Part shown: positions 1 through 7,475 of the stretch, piece by piece | Numbering within the stretch: position 1 is the first letter of the stretch | How the letters are laid out: the number at the start of each line of letters is the position of its first letter | Assembly (NCBI GenBank): GCA_965237485.1 | Contig: CBDEFQ010000009.1 | Span: 1,116,001 to 1,180,000, forward strand | DNA from: JAAELZ01 sp965237485 | GTDB lineage: Bacteria; Pseudomonadota; Gammaproteobacteria; Arenicellales; Poriferihabitantaceae | DNA length: 64,000 nt | Reading direction: 5' to 3' | Translations under genes and position numbers: made by a program | Notes under the pieces: model-generated | Database searches by the model: none | What the model was told of the DNA's origin: nothing | The model's input: only the letters and a program-made list of their open reading frames with translations

Positions 1-1716
1 CTCATTATTGCTACCGACCCAGACAGGGAAGGCGAAGTCATCGCTCGTGAGATACTCGAATCTTGTAACTATCAGGGTACAGTAAAGCGCTTATGGCTTT
101 CAGGACTCGATGTCAAATCAGTACGAAAGTGCATCAACAATCTACTCGACGATGAGTCAACCAAGCCACTTTATTATGCAGGTCTCGGACGTTCAAGAAG
201 TGATTGGTTAGTGGGTATGAATATGACCCGCGCTTACACCTGTATAGGTCGTGAGCGCGGTTACGATGGGGTACTCTCGGTGGGGCGTGTGCAAACACCC
301 GCACTGGCGTTAGTGGTTGAACGTAACCGACTGATCGATGAATTTATACCGCAGCTCTTTTACACTATCGAGGCAGAGTTAGTCTCTGATGCCACTGAGT
401 TTACTGCTAAGTGGCTACCTGATCGTGATGACGCATCGCTGGAGTGCGATGCGCAGGGCCGCTGTACCAAAGAGCAATCGGCCCTACACCTGGCGCAAAC
501 ATTGACAGGGTCAATTGCAACCGTGACCGATTTTGAAATTAAGAAAAAGTCACTAGCTGCTCCAGCACCACCCACGCTTTTAGCATTACAGAAACTTGCA
601 GCAAAGAAATGGAGCTACACCGTTAAAGAAACTTTAGACATCATGCAGTCATTGTATGAGAACCATAAAGCAACCAGTTATCCACGAACAGCCTGTGCCT
701 ACCTTCCCACTGAACAATTTGATGAGGCAGATGAGGTCTTTCAATCACTCAAAAGCATTCTTGATTCAGATGAGAACTGGCAATCACTATTATCTGATGC
801 AGACACCAGCATAAAATGTAAATACTGGAATACCGATAAGGTCGAGGCTCACCACGCAATCATTCCTACACTCAATAGCAATGTCAATCTTGAGGCAATG
901 AATGAAAAGGAGCGCAACTTATACGATCTGGTTGTTCGCCACTATGTGGCGCAATTTTACCCGCCGTACAAAAGCGATCAGACTGTAATCAACCTTACTG
1001 CAAGCAATGTCTCACTAAAGGCAATTGGCAGTGTGCCCACCTCTATGGGCTGGAAAGCAGTGATCTCAAGTACTGACAATAAATCTGAGTCAGAATCACT
1101 TCTGCCGAAACTGATATCTGGCAATCAAGTTCCGATTGAATTTGCCAAGGTGGTTGATAAGAAAACCAAACCCCCAACACATTACGTTGAAGCCTCATTA
1201 GCGGATGCGATGGAAAACATCGCCAGCACAGTCAGTGATCCTGAAGCAAAAAAGATTCTGAAGGACAATGAAGGCATCGGCACCGCAGCTACTCACCCGG
1301 GCATTATTGAAACACTGAAGAAACGAAATTTCATTGTTGCCAGCGGCAAGAAGAAACATCTTTTAGCAACTGATATCGGCAAAGAACTTATCCAGATACT
1401 ACCCGATGAATTGTCTGATCCAGTCATGACTGCCCTCATGGAGCGATTGCTTAATAAAGTATCCAGCGGCGAAATGACGCTAGATAGCTATTTAGCGAAG
1501 CAGGCGACTTATGTAACAAAGCTATTAGAAATAGCCATTAGCCAAAAGGACAGCATCGCTATTACACCGTCAAAAACCAAAAAGCCTAAAGCCGAGCTAA
1601 CTGACAAGGACTGCCCCAAATGCAGTAAGAAGCTGGTTAAGCGAAAAGGCAAGAAAGGTTATTTTCTGGGTTGCTCGGGCTACCCAGACTGCACCCATAT
1701 CGAATTTTTGAATTAG
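1..1716 (+). CDS. topB: DNA topoisomerase III, ICE type (5' end outside window)
   Basis: Type IA topoisomerase that cuts and passes single strands; ICEs of the PFGI-1/SPI-7 class usually carry one for processing the mobile DNA. The reading frame is open from base 1, so the start lies to the left. The Toprim motif ATDPDREGE is at the very beginning, followed by GRVQTPAL, the SYPRT segment with the presumed catalytic tyrosine, EAHHAIIPT and GTAATHPGIIETL. The C-terminus has a four-cysteine zinc finger (CPKC ... GCSGYPDC). One oddity is that the usual acidic or polar residue after YPRT/S is alanine here (YPRTA). Family assignment is firm; an ICE role rather than the housekeeping topB role is inferred from the neighbours. 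Confidence 0.95.
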   Translation, partial: LIIATDPDREGEVIAREILESCNYQGTVKRLWLSGLDVKSVRKCINNLLDDESTKPLYYAGLGRSRSDWLVGMNMTRAYTCIGRERGYDGVLSVGRVQTPALALVVERNRLIDEFIPQLFYTIEAELVSDATEFTAKWLPDRDDASLECDAQGRCTKEQSALHLAQTLTGSIATVTDFEIKKKSLAAPAPPTLLALQKLAAKKWSYTVKETLDIMQSLYENHKATSYPRTACAYLPTEQFDEADEVFQSLKSILDSDENWQSLLSDADTSIKCKYWNTDKVEAHHAIIPTLNSNVNLEAMNEKERNLYDLVVRHYVAQFYPPYKSDQTVINLTASNVSLKAIGSVPTSMGWKAVISSTDNKSESESLLPKLISGNQVPIEFAKVVDKKTKPPTHYVEASLADAMENIASTVSDPEAKKILKDNEGIGTAATHPGIIETLKKRNFIVASGKKKHLLATDIGKELIQILPDELSDPVMTALMERLLNKVSSGEMTLDSYLAKQATYVTKLLEIAISQKDSIAITPSKTKKPKAELTDKDCPKCSKKLVKRKGKKGYFLGCSGYPDCTHIEFLN

Positions 1717-1741
1717 CTGGCCTCACTGAGGCCAGTGTTTT
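1717..1741 (+). terminator. Rho-independent terminator after topB
   Basis: CTGGCCTC-act-GAGGCCAG forms a perfect 8-bp stem directly after the stop codon and is followed by TGTTTTC. Confidence 0.75.
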
Positions 1742-1747
1742 CAGTCC

Positions 1748-1885
1748 ATGCTAGAAATTAAAACAACAGGTGGCAAAACACCTTGTGTGTCTGTGGGCAA
1801 ATGGACGGATGCCAATCAGCACAACCTTTTATACGAAGTTGGCCAGCTTGCAATAAAATTTTATTGGCCGTATTATCGGTTGTAA
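1748..1885 (+). CDS. Possible 45-residue protein
   Basis: A short open frame starting MLEIKTTGGKTPC and ending FYWPYYRL lies between the topB terminator and the first structured leader. No family is recognised and there is no clear Shine-Dalgarno sequence. Its 3' half overlaps a strong-looking promoter (1848-1876), so it may be chance. The residue composition is protein-like, so it is listed at low confidence. Confidence 0.25.
   Translation: MLEIKTTGGKTPCVSVGKWTDANQHNLLYEVGQLAIKFYWPYYRL
1848..1876 (+). promoter_or_regulatory. Candidate sigma-70 promoter for leader A and the STY4534 gene
   Basis: TTGCAA, a 17-nt spacer, then TATTAT. It sits just before the 189-bp leader, so the leader would be transcribed as a long 5' UTR of the gene at 2113. 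Seen by eye only. Confidence 0.5.
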
Positions 1886-1894
1886 GTTAGTTAT

Positions 1895-2083
1895 AGTTTT
1901 TTGTGGTCTGCCAACACCCTAAGTTGGCAACAGAGCGCTCAAGCTGAATTTTCAGCCCGATACATGCAATCAGCGACAAGGTTTCGACCTTTGTATCATT
2001 CCAACCAAGTAATGCATTTTGTATTGCTATCTTGTTTTTAACCCATCGGGGATACATCATCCCTATGGGATTGGTCTATCTCC
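1895..2083 (+). promoter_or_regulatory. Structured leader copy A (189-bp repeat)
   Basis: Nearly identical to 3661-3849. Potential stems are TGCCAAC/GTTGGCA (1909-1915/1923-1929), GCTGA/TCAGC (1943-1956), GATACA/TGTATC (1959-1964/1992-1997) enclosing AAGGT-TTCG-ACCTT (1978-1991), and CCCAT/ATGGG enclosing GGGAT/ATCCC (2042-2069). The last part, ATCTCC at 2078-2083, can pair with the GGAAAT Shine-Dalgarno region (2101-2106) with one mismatch. It precedes the STY4534-type gene. A leader RNA that controls translation is inferred; no known riboswitch class is recognised. Confidence 0.6.
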
Positions 2084-2112
2084 TTTTTTTAATCTTAATC
2101 GGAAATAGAACC

Positions 2113-2997
2113 ATGACTAACTCAACTCAATCATCTAACGTAAAAACTTACGACATTCACACTACTGGCTTCGGATTTGTTAATCGAATCCGCGAAGTAT
2201 TCCCTGACAACGGTAAGCCCTATCTTGCTTGTGACCTTGCGTTACGAGAAGGCGTTGCTAAAGATGGAAATTATGACAACATCAATACTACCTATTTTAA
2301 TGCCAACATTGTTGGCACTAAAGCCATTGAACTGATCCGCGAACACTGCACCGTAAATGGTAAAGTGGTTGCACCGCAACAAGCGGTAGCCTCAGTTTTA
2401 ATTGCAGGTATTACGCCTAATACATTCGTCTTTAAAAAAGGCGAGCGTTTAGGGCAAACTGGTGTGTCATTAAAAACCCGACTTTTGAAAATCACCTACC
2501 TCAAGATCAATGGTCAAGAAATTGACCTTGGTAATGAAGAAACTGGAGAAACTCAAACTAAGTCGGAAATGCCTAATGAAACTACTCAAGACGATCAAGC
2601 TACGGCTGAATCAGATGATACTAACAACACTGGTGTTGTCGTAAATCCTGATGATGCTAAAGCTCATGTTGAAGCTACGGCTCAAACGATTGAAGAAGTG
2701 GCAGAAGAAGAAAGAATCGGTGCTGTGGAAACACTAGCCGAACTTAATTCAGATGACAAACTTCAAGACTACGAGCCTAGTGCTGCTGAACAAGCTGCTT
2801 ACAACACCCAACCTGTATCAGTTGCTAACGCAACCGCTGCTAGTGAAAGTGCTGTTGCGCAAGAAGTGAAGCTAGACAAAGAAGATCCTGAGTTTGAAGC
2901 TAAGAAATCTAAGCTTAAAGAACTAGGTTACAAATGGAATACTAAAGCGACTGCTTGGCAATTGCCTGTAGCTGCCGCTGCCGCTGCCGCTGCCTAA
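2113..2997 (+). CDS. STY4534 family ICE replication/maintenance protein (DUF3577-like)
   Basis: 294 residues. The N-terminal ~140 residues (TTGFGFVNRIREV ... YFNANIVGTKA ... LLKITYLKING) match my memory of the DUF3577/STY4534 family found beside topoisomerase III in SPI-7-like ICEs; the molecular function is not established. An acidic low-complexity middle follows, then a short C-terminal basic stretch and a run of eight alanines written as repeated GCTGCC codons. The frame is open further upstream (from 2032), but that part lies inside the structured leader. The ATG at 2113 behind GGAAAT is therefore chosen. Confidence 0.8.
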   Translation: MTNSTQSSNVKTYDIHTTGFGFVNRIREVFPDNGKPYLACDLALREGVAKDGNYDNINTTYFNANIVGTKAIELIREHCTVNGKVVAPQQAVASVLIAGITPNTFVFKKGERLGQTGVSLKTRLLKITYLKINGQEIDLGNEETGETQTKSEMPNETTQDDQATAESDDTNNTGVVVNPDDAKAHVEATAQTIEEVAEEERIGAVETLAELNSDDKLQDYEPSAAEQAAYNTQPVSVANATAASESAVAQEVKLDKEDPEFEAKKSKLKELGYKWNTKATAWQLPVAAAAAAAA

Positions 2998-3009
2998 GCC
3001 ATTTGTGTT

Positions 3010-3036
3010 GTATCGCAGCCTTCGGGTTGCGATACT
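3010..3036 (+). terminator. UUCG-capped hairpin after the STY4534 gene
   Basis: GTATCGCAGCC-TTCG-GGTTGCGATAC gives about 11 bp closed by a TTCG tetraloop. The T-tract is weak (CTTCATT), so it may attenuate or process rather than terminate. Confidence 0.55.
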
Positions 3037-3047
3037 TCATTAACTTT

Positions 3048-3091
3048 AACCCTTGTGGGGATTGCCATCCCTGCAAAGGCTTGTCTATCTC
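3048..3091 (+). promoter_or_regulatory. Leader module C (third copy of the 3' leader element)
   Basis: Shares with 2040-2083 and 3806-3849 the order AACCC, GGGGAT-N4-ATCCCT hairpin (3057-3072), CTTG and TCTATCTC, although the upstream part of the 189-bp leader is absent. ATCTC (3087-3091) can pair with GAGGT (3106-3110), the Shine-Dalgarno region of the gene at 3115. It ends 23 nt before that start codon; the two other copies end 28-29 nt before theirs. Confidence 0.55.
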
Positions 3092-3114
3092 TGCATTTAA
3101 CTGTGGAGGTCGAT

Positions 3115-3300
3115 ATGGGAAAGCAAGCCTGGAGAGAGTTCTATCAATGGCTAAATACAGCCGCTGATGAGGAACTTTTAGATAAAAAGGCGAAAGTACA
3201 AGATGTGTTACCCAAATTATCGGGGGATTCAAGCGCTAGTCGCGCTGCAATCAGAATCATCAATCTTATTGATGAGGAAGTACTAAGTCGTATTTTCTAA
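3115..3300 (+). CDS. Small ICE protein, 61 residues
   Basis: Starts MGKQAWREFYQWL behind a clear GGAGG. The frame extends upstream to 3055, but that section is the leader hairpin. No family is recognised; it is a helical, charged protein. It follows leader module C and overlaps the end of the opposite-strand gene at 3283-3600 by 18 bp, tail to tail. Confidence 0.55.
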   Translation: MGKQAWREFYQWLNTAADEELLDKKAKVQDVLPKLSGDSSASRAAIRIINLIDEEVLSRIF

Positions 3301-3600
3301 TTTTTGTTCTTCTAGCTGACGGGTCAACTCGTCAGCTAGTTCCATATCTCCTTTCACAATTGCGATTAATACTTCACGCTCAAGTGTATGTTCTCCGTCT
3401 TCTGCAATTGATACTAAAAACTCATTAAAGTGAGGTCTAGCTAAATCCCATGCTGCCTCAAACTCATCAACTGTTTTGATGGTTCGGATATCTATCCCCA
3501 CCTTGGCAAAATGCAAGGTGTATTTGGCTTTATCATTTTTAGTGAAATATAGCTTGCCATCATCGGTGGTTAAGCAACCTGTTCTGGTGATGTTTTCCAT
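3283..3600 (-). CDS. Hypothetical 105-residue protein
   Basis: Begins MENITRTGCLTTDDGKLYF; mixed alpha/beta character with a charged helical C-terminus (LADELTRQLEEQ). No family is recognised. It is divergent from leader B, with a 60-bp AT-rich gap (3601-3660) that could hold both promoters. The hairpin CTAGCTGACG/CGTCAGCTAG (3312-3339) falls inside its 3' end and could also end transcription of the opposite gene. Confidence 0.5.
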   Translation of the reverse strand: MENITRTGCLTTDDGKLYFTKNDKAKYTLHFAKVGIDIRTIKTVDEFEAAWDLARPHFNEFLVSIAEDGEHTLEREVLIAIVKGDMELADELTRQLEEQKLENTT

Positions 3601-3660
3601 GGATCCATTTTAACAGCCTTTAACTACATTTTTAAATTTATGTACTTAACGCTTGTTAAT

Positions 3661-3849
3661 AGTTTTTATGGTCTGCCAACACCCTAAGTTGGCAACAGAG
3701 CGCTCAAGCTGAATTTTCAGCCCGATACATGCAATCAGCGACAAGGTTTCGACCTTTGTATCACTTCAACCAAGTAATGCATTTTGTATTGCTATCTTGT
3801 TTTTCAACCCATCGGGGATACATCATCCCCTTGGGCTTGATCTATCTCC
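3661..3849 (+). promoter_or_regulatory. Structured leader copy B (189-bp repeat)
   Basis: Second copy of the 1895-2083 leader, with only scattered differences. One difference turns the G-U closing pair of GGGGAT/ATCCCT (copy A) into a G-C pair, GGGGAT/ATCCCC (3814-3819/3825-3830), which fits selection for an RNA stem. ATCTCCA at 3844-3850 pairs perfectly over 7 bp with TGGAGAT at 3865-3871, which contains the Shine-Dalgarno sequence of the gene at 3878. This predicts an occluded ribosome site unless the leader refolds. Confidence 0.6.
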
Positions 3850-3877
3850 ATTTTTTAACCCATCTGGAGATAATGAT

Positions 3878-4120
3878 ATGCCTGATAAATATACTGATAT
3901 AGACGATTTAGCTGAGAAGCTAGATAAACTCACTGAAGCTGAAGTAACTAACTTCATAGCCAAAACTACAGCGCGCGAATTATTTGCTGCGGAAACTTCT
4001 TTGAAGGCTTCGCAGAAATATTTGAAAACGCCTGAAGCACGTGCTTTTGTTAAGTCTTTTCTGGTTCGGATCGAGGAGGAGTTTTCTGCTCGCAGCGCCC
4101 CAAATCGGAGACGACACTAA
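3878..4120 (+). CDS. Small ICE protein, 80 residues
   Basis: Starts MPDKYTDIDDLAEKLDKL 7 nt after TGGAGA; the longer upstream frame (3797) lies within leader B. The protein is predicted helical and charged, ending in a basic tail (APNRRRH). No family is recognised. Its ribosome site is predicted to be masked by the leader, and a UUCG hairpin follows the gene. Confidence 0.5.
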   Translation: MPDKYTDIDDLAEKLDKLTEAEVTNFIAKTTARELFAAETSLKASQKYLKTPEARAFVKSFLVRIEEEFSARSAPNRRRH

Positions 4121-4156
4121 GCTTACCTTTTGGTTTAAGTCTATCAATATCATCTT

Positions 4157-4187
4157 GTGACACGCCTTCGGGCGTGATCACTTTTCT
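4157..4187 (+). terminator. UUCG-capped terminator after the 3878-4120 gene
   Basis: GTGACACGCC-TTCG-GGCGTGATCAC, a stem of about 10 bp with one bulged A, followed by TTTTCT. Confidence 0.6.
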
Positions 4188-4280
4188 AATAAAATTCATT
4201 TCTAGTTCAAGACGTCTTCCAGGTATGACGGTCAAGCTTGTTTTAGTCATAGTTCAATTTTAAACCCTAATTATGATGTT

Positions 4281-4321
4281 ATTGTTTTTTCAGTTATTCA
4301 TCGCATCGCTGAAAAAACAAT
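4281..4321. repeat. 13-bp perfect inverted repeat
   Basis: ATTGTTTTTTCAG (4281-4293) and CTGAAAAAACAAT (4309-4321) around a 15-nt loop. It could be an operator or a bidirectional terminator placed just before the hairpin-rich region. Confidence 0.5.
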
Positions 4322-4340
4322 GTTATTATCGCATATTCTG

Positions 4341-4700
4341 TGGACTGCCAACGCCCCGAAGATTGGCAAAGAGCGCTTACGACTGATGTAACCTGGCGCA
4401 TAAGTAAGTTTTACTTATCAGTCTACATCAAAGAACCAGCATTCACCAAACATGAGCCAGTTCTTTGATATCAACCCTATAGGTCTTTCTTGACCTATAT
4501 TTTCAACGCGGCGGTTAAACCAGCTTTAATCGCCGCTCTGAACAATAGTCTGCATAAACACATCGATGAGCTTTATTCAGGATGTTTTTATGCAGGCTAT
4601 TGCAGCCCTCAATTCACCAGCTCTGGCTGCTGGAAAATAGCCTGCCCTATGTGCGTTGTTGCCCGTGCCTTTCGGTAGCCCATTTAAGGGCTACCATTAA
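4341..4700 (+). ncRNA. Candidate structured RNA, chain of at least eight hairpins
   Basis: It begins with the same block as leaders A and B (CTGCCAAC ... TTGGCAA ... AGAGCGCT), then diverges. Consecutive stems are TGCCAA/TTGGCA (4346/4363), GACTG/CAGTC enclosing the 8-bp ATAAGTAA/TTACTTAT (4381-4423), the 10-bp ATCAAAGAAC/GTTCTTTGAT (4427/4460), the 8-bp TATAGGTC/GACCTATA (4478/4492), GCGGCG/CGCCGC (4508/4531), the 9-bp CTGCATAAA/TTTATGCAG (4550/4587), GCTATTGCAGCC against GGCTGC and AATAGC (4596-4641), and GGTAGCC/GGCTACC (4674/4689). A strong terminator follows at 4715. An open frame at 4490-4678 has no ribosome site and is cut by the stems, so I read this as RNA. The function is unknown. 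Confidence 0.5.
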
Positions 4701-4714
4701 ATTCCTTTGATGTC

Positions 4715-4753
4715 AATAGAAAACCCTAACAACACCATTTAGGGTTTTCTATT
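4715..4753. terminator. Strong bidirectional terminator
   Basis: A perfect 15-bp stem (AATAGAAAACCCTAA against its complement at 4739-4753) with a 9-nt loop. It separates the hairpin region from the conjugation operon. Confidence 0.75.
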
Positions 4754-4811
4754 CTACATCTCTGTTCGATGTGAATAATCAGCGGCATTGTAATAACCGC
4801 CGATATCCATC

Positions 4812-5288
4812 GTGACCCATCTCCTCCAGTTTGGGAATTGGGCTGTAGTTAGGTTAACGTTTCTTGCTACAGCCCTGTTTTTATTTCTGCTACCCGTCAC
4901 CCAGGCTCAATCGCTCCAGCCTGTCGCTAGATATCTGGATCAATCTACCAGCGCTGACAATCAAACCATGTGGCCACTGCTTAAGTTAGTGACCGTTAAT
5001 TTCAATAGTTGCACCGATATTGAATGTGCCATCCATAAAGTAACCCGGATTGCAGGTTACGAGATTTATCCAAATGACCTGCCCATGTCGGTTTTCAACA
5101 CCTTTAACAAAACCATTCCAAGGGCGCACAAAAGCTTTATTGATTTAACCATCATTGAAGTAGTCCACGCATTGATGGGGCCTGCGTTTCGCATCTTAGT
5201 TGATCCATACGATCGATATATCGCCTTTAAGCCCGAAGGTGTGGAGTTCCACACTTCATCGATTATTGTTCAACCGATACCTCAATAA
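4812..5288 (+). CDS. PilL N-terminal-domain-like conjugative transfer protein (TIGR03748 type)
   Basis: 158 residues. It has a signal peptide or N-terminal membrane segment (FLATALFLFLLPVTQAQ), then a compact periplasmic domain ending with the ALMGPAFRILVDPYDR block that I associate with the PilL-N/TIGR03748 family at the head of PFGI-1-like transfer regions. The start appears to be GTG at 4812, with no good Shine-Dalgarno sequence. First gene of the long transfer operon, 59 bp after the strong terminator. Confidence 0.65.
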   Translation: MTHLLQFGNWAVVRLTFLATALFLFLLPVTQAQSLQPVARYLDQSTSADNQTMWPLLKLVTVNFNSCTDIECAIHKVTRIAGYEIYPNDLPMSVFNTFNKTIPRAHKSFIDLTIIEVVHALMGPAFRILVDPYDRYIAFKPEGVEFHTSSIIVQPIPQ

Positions 5289-5306
5289 ATTCAAAAGGAA
5301 CTGTAA

Positions 5307-5567
5307 GTGATAAACCCATCTAACCTTATTTTAGTGCTGCTACTGAGCCTTTTAACTGGCTGTACAACGCTACCCAGCTTCACCAACGAAGAGCCAACTC
5401 AGCAAGATACCACTGGACAAAGTTTGATTGCGGCAAGCAGCCAGAACATTAGCGCCATTGGCAATCGCACTCTTGCCAATGAGTCGCCCTATCCAGAATA
5501 CGTGTCCATCGTAAAGCTACCTAATCTGCATGTGACAACTAAAGTTATCAAGGTCAACAGTCAATGA
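5307..5567 (+). CDS. Small ICE lipoprotein
   Basis: 86 residues with GTG start and upstream AAAGGA. The lipobox is LLTGC, followed by a polar tail. It overlaps the next gene by 4 bp (ATGA). No specific family is recognised; its place between PilL-N and the PFL_4693-type protein suggests an envelope role in mating-channel assembly. Confidence 0.6.
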   Translation: MINPSNLILVLLLSLLTGCTTLPSFTNEEPTQQDTTGQSLIAASSQNISAIGNRTLANESPYPEYVSIVKLPNLHVTTKVIKVNSQ

Positions 5568-6334
5568 AATTTCTTCAAGCCATTTGTGGCTGGTTATTGC
5601 TTGTTATCTTTACAGCGGGGCACGCACAACAAAGCCAATCTAACTCTACAAGTTTTACTAATACTAATTACGGGTCGGTTAATACTGATCTAACTAAAGC
5701 AGGTAATTGGGACCTGGATGAAACACAGTGGTCTAAATACAAGGAACTGCTAAATAGCTCCGCAGGTTTGTACTACCGGCATTTACATCCTGTTTATGTA
5801 CTGGGGATCCATGCTGATTCTGTATCTGAGCAAGAAAAATACGCCAAGCAACTCTACCGCATTGAAAAACAGCGCATAGACCAACTATTGAGTTTTAACC
5901 GCGCCTACGCCAAACATAGCGCGCAAGACACCGCCTTAAAGATCAATCCTGATCTGGTGATTGAGCGCAATCTACAGCTGGGGTTTAACCAATCACCATT
6001 GAGTGCTGGCGTATCGCTGGCAGCGGTCAACGACAGATTTGTCGTGTTTGTGACGCGAAACTGTCCAGCGTGTGACAACGCCGTTAAGCGTCTTGTAAAA
6101 GCCAATAGAAAATTCGAGATCTACTATCACGGCGCCGATCACAGCGGTGAGATCAGATCTTGGGCCAGCAGTTTAAATATCCCCCCAACCAAAGTTTCTT
6201 CGGGCGATATCTCTTTAAACTTCGATAATGGTTTTGCTGATCAATTAGGCATTGTCCAGTTCCCCATCATCTATAACAACATCAAGCTGGATAAGACCAT
6301 TAGCTTGGAAGACGCCGAGATCAGTGTTCAGTAA
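5564..6334 (+). CDS. ICE protein of the TIGR03759 (PFL_4693) type, thioredoxin-fold
   Basis: 256 residues with a cleavable signal peptide (LLLVIFTAGHAQ). The C-terminal half contains FVTRNCPACDNAVKRL, a thioredoxin-like CPAC motif, typical of this family. It is presumed to act in periplasmic disulfide handling or assembly of the conjugation machine; that role is inferred. Coupled to the previous gene by an ATGA overlap, and its 3' end overlaps the start of the transglycosylase gene. Confidence 0.8.
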   Translation: MKFLQAICGWLLLVIFTAGHAQQSQSNSTSFTNTNYGSVNTDLTKAGNWDLDETQWSKYKELLNSSAGLYYRHLHPVYVLGIHADSVSEQEKYAKQLYRIEKQRIDQLLSFNRAYAKHSAQDTALKINPDLVIERNLQLGFNQSPLSAGVSLAAVNDRFVVFVTRNCPACDNAVKRLVKANRKFEIYYHGADHSGEIRSWASSLNIPPTKVSSGDISLNFDNGFADQLGIVQFPIIYNNIKLDKTISLEDAEISVQ

Positions 6335-6878
6335 GTTTAAGCTACTATCGGCAATCATTATCGCAACCCCCTTTTTGGGTGCGTCGCCAGCCGCGGCTGA
6401 AATGGTGCTGCCGCAAGCTTATGTACAACAAGCGAAGGCATCCAATATCCCGCCCGAAGTACTGTATACCCTGGCGTTGATTGAATCAGGCAATCAAACA
6501 GCATCCAAGGTATATCGCCCTTGGCCATGGACACTAACGATTAACAAAGAGTCCTATTACTTTAATAATCAAAATGAGGTAACAGTAAAGCTAGCAGAGG
6601 TATTGGCACAAGCAAATCCACCATCCCAACTTGGTGTCGGTCTGATGCAAATAGAATGGCACTATCATAAAGCTCGTTTTAAAAGCCCTTCACAGGCCCT
6701 TGACCCCTATTACAACTTACGAGTTGGTGCTGAATATTTTGCACAGCTGATCAACGAAACTGGTGATGTTTGGCAAGCCATTGGTCGTTATCATTCCAAA
6801 ACACCTAAGTTCGCCGCCGCTTACCAAACCCGATTTAGCAAGCACTTCGTAAAACTCATTACCAAAGGTGGCGTGTGA
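6324..6878 (+). CDS. Lytic transglycosylase of the transfer operon
   Basis: 184 residues from the GTG at 6324, which gives a proper signal peptide (LLSAIIIATPFLGASPAAA). The open frame extends to 6252 but that part lies inside the previous gene. The SLT-fold motif LALIESGN has the catalytic glutamate near residue 54, and GLMQIEWHYH and LRVGAEYF are conserved. It would open peptidoglycan for the type IV secretion channel. Overlaps the upstream gene by 11 bp. Confidence 0.85.
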   Translation: MFSKFKLLSAIIIATPFLGASPAAAEMVLPQAYVQQAKASNIPPEVLYTLALIESGNQTASKVYRPWPWTLTINKESYYFNNQNEVTVKLAEVLAQANPPSQLGVGLMQIEWHYHKARFKSPSQALDPYYNLRVGAEYFAQLINETGDVWQAIGRYHSKTPKFAAAYQTRFSKHFVKLITKGGV

Positions 6879-7465
6879 TGAAGTCTTTCTTTCCCACCTT
6901 TGTTCGCTATTTTTCAATCTTGGCCTTTTGCCTTCTTTGCAGTATGCAATTAACCATGGCAGAACCAGTTGTACTGGGGAAAAGCTCAAAGATTAGACCT
7001 ATCGAAAAAGCTTTACCCGATTTGCTTGATCGGATTATCGATGAACAATCAATCAATACCAGCGATGTAAAACGTTCTGGGTCCTCGGTTATTAATCAAC
7101 AAGCGTTTAAAGAATTACTTCGAGATAGTTTACTGCGCCCAAGCTTCCCGGTCACATCCTCTTTACAGTACTCGCCCAACACCACCACCCAGGAAGTGAA
7201 GGCGTTTTTAAAAACACCGCTTTGCATCGTCGGTGATGATCAAGGATCAATTCAGTGGCTCACTTCCAACAAACCGTTGCTGGTTAAGCACGATGCCGTA
7301 TGTGCAGTGGCAGCGGCAAAATCCAAACAAAGTCTGGAGAACTTACGCACTGCTGCAGCTCCCATTGCTGTTGTCACTATTCCACTTGAGGAAATAGCCC
7401 AGCGCAACAATCTCAAAAACTATCCCGTGCTGATCATAGGCCACGAACCACGAGATTTTAATTAA
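6878..7465 (+). CDS. ICE protein of the TIGR03765 (PFL_4695) type
   Basis: 195 residues; ATG at 6878 overlaps the previous stop (TGATG). Signal peptide FSILAFCLLCSMQLTMA. Conserved-looking parts are SFPVTSSLQY and the C-terminal FLKTPLCIVGDDQGSIQWL and YPVLIIGHEPR. Recalled as a standard member of the PFGI-1 transfer region just before traD. Periplasmic; biochemical role unknown. Confidence 0.75.
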   Translation: MKSFFPTFVRYFSILAFCLLCSMQLTMAEPVVLGKSSKIRPIEKALPDLLDRIIDEQSINTSDVKRSGSSVINQQAFKELLRDSLLRPSFPVTSSLQYSPNTTTQEVKAFLKTPLCIVGDDQGSIQWLTSNKPLLVKHDAVCAVAAAKSKQSLENLRTAAAPIAVVTIPLEEIAQRNNLKNYPVLIIGHEPRDFN

Positions 7466-7475
7466 TCCAGCACCA

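Noticed and set aside
4050..4250. Minus-strand 66-codon frame (MTKTSLTVIPGRRLELEM)
   Set aside because: No ribosome site; it overlaps the + gene at 3878-4120 and runs through the UUCG terminator hairpin at 4157-4181.
4490..4678. 62-codon + frame
   Set aside because: Non-standard start without a ribosome site, inside a chain of strong hairpins; better explained as RNA.
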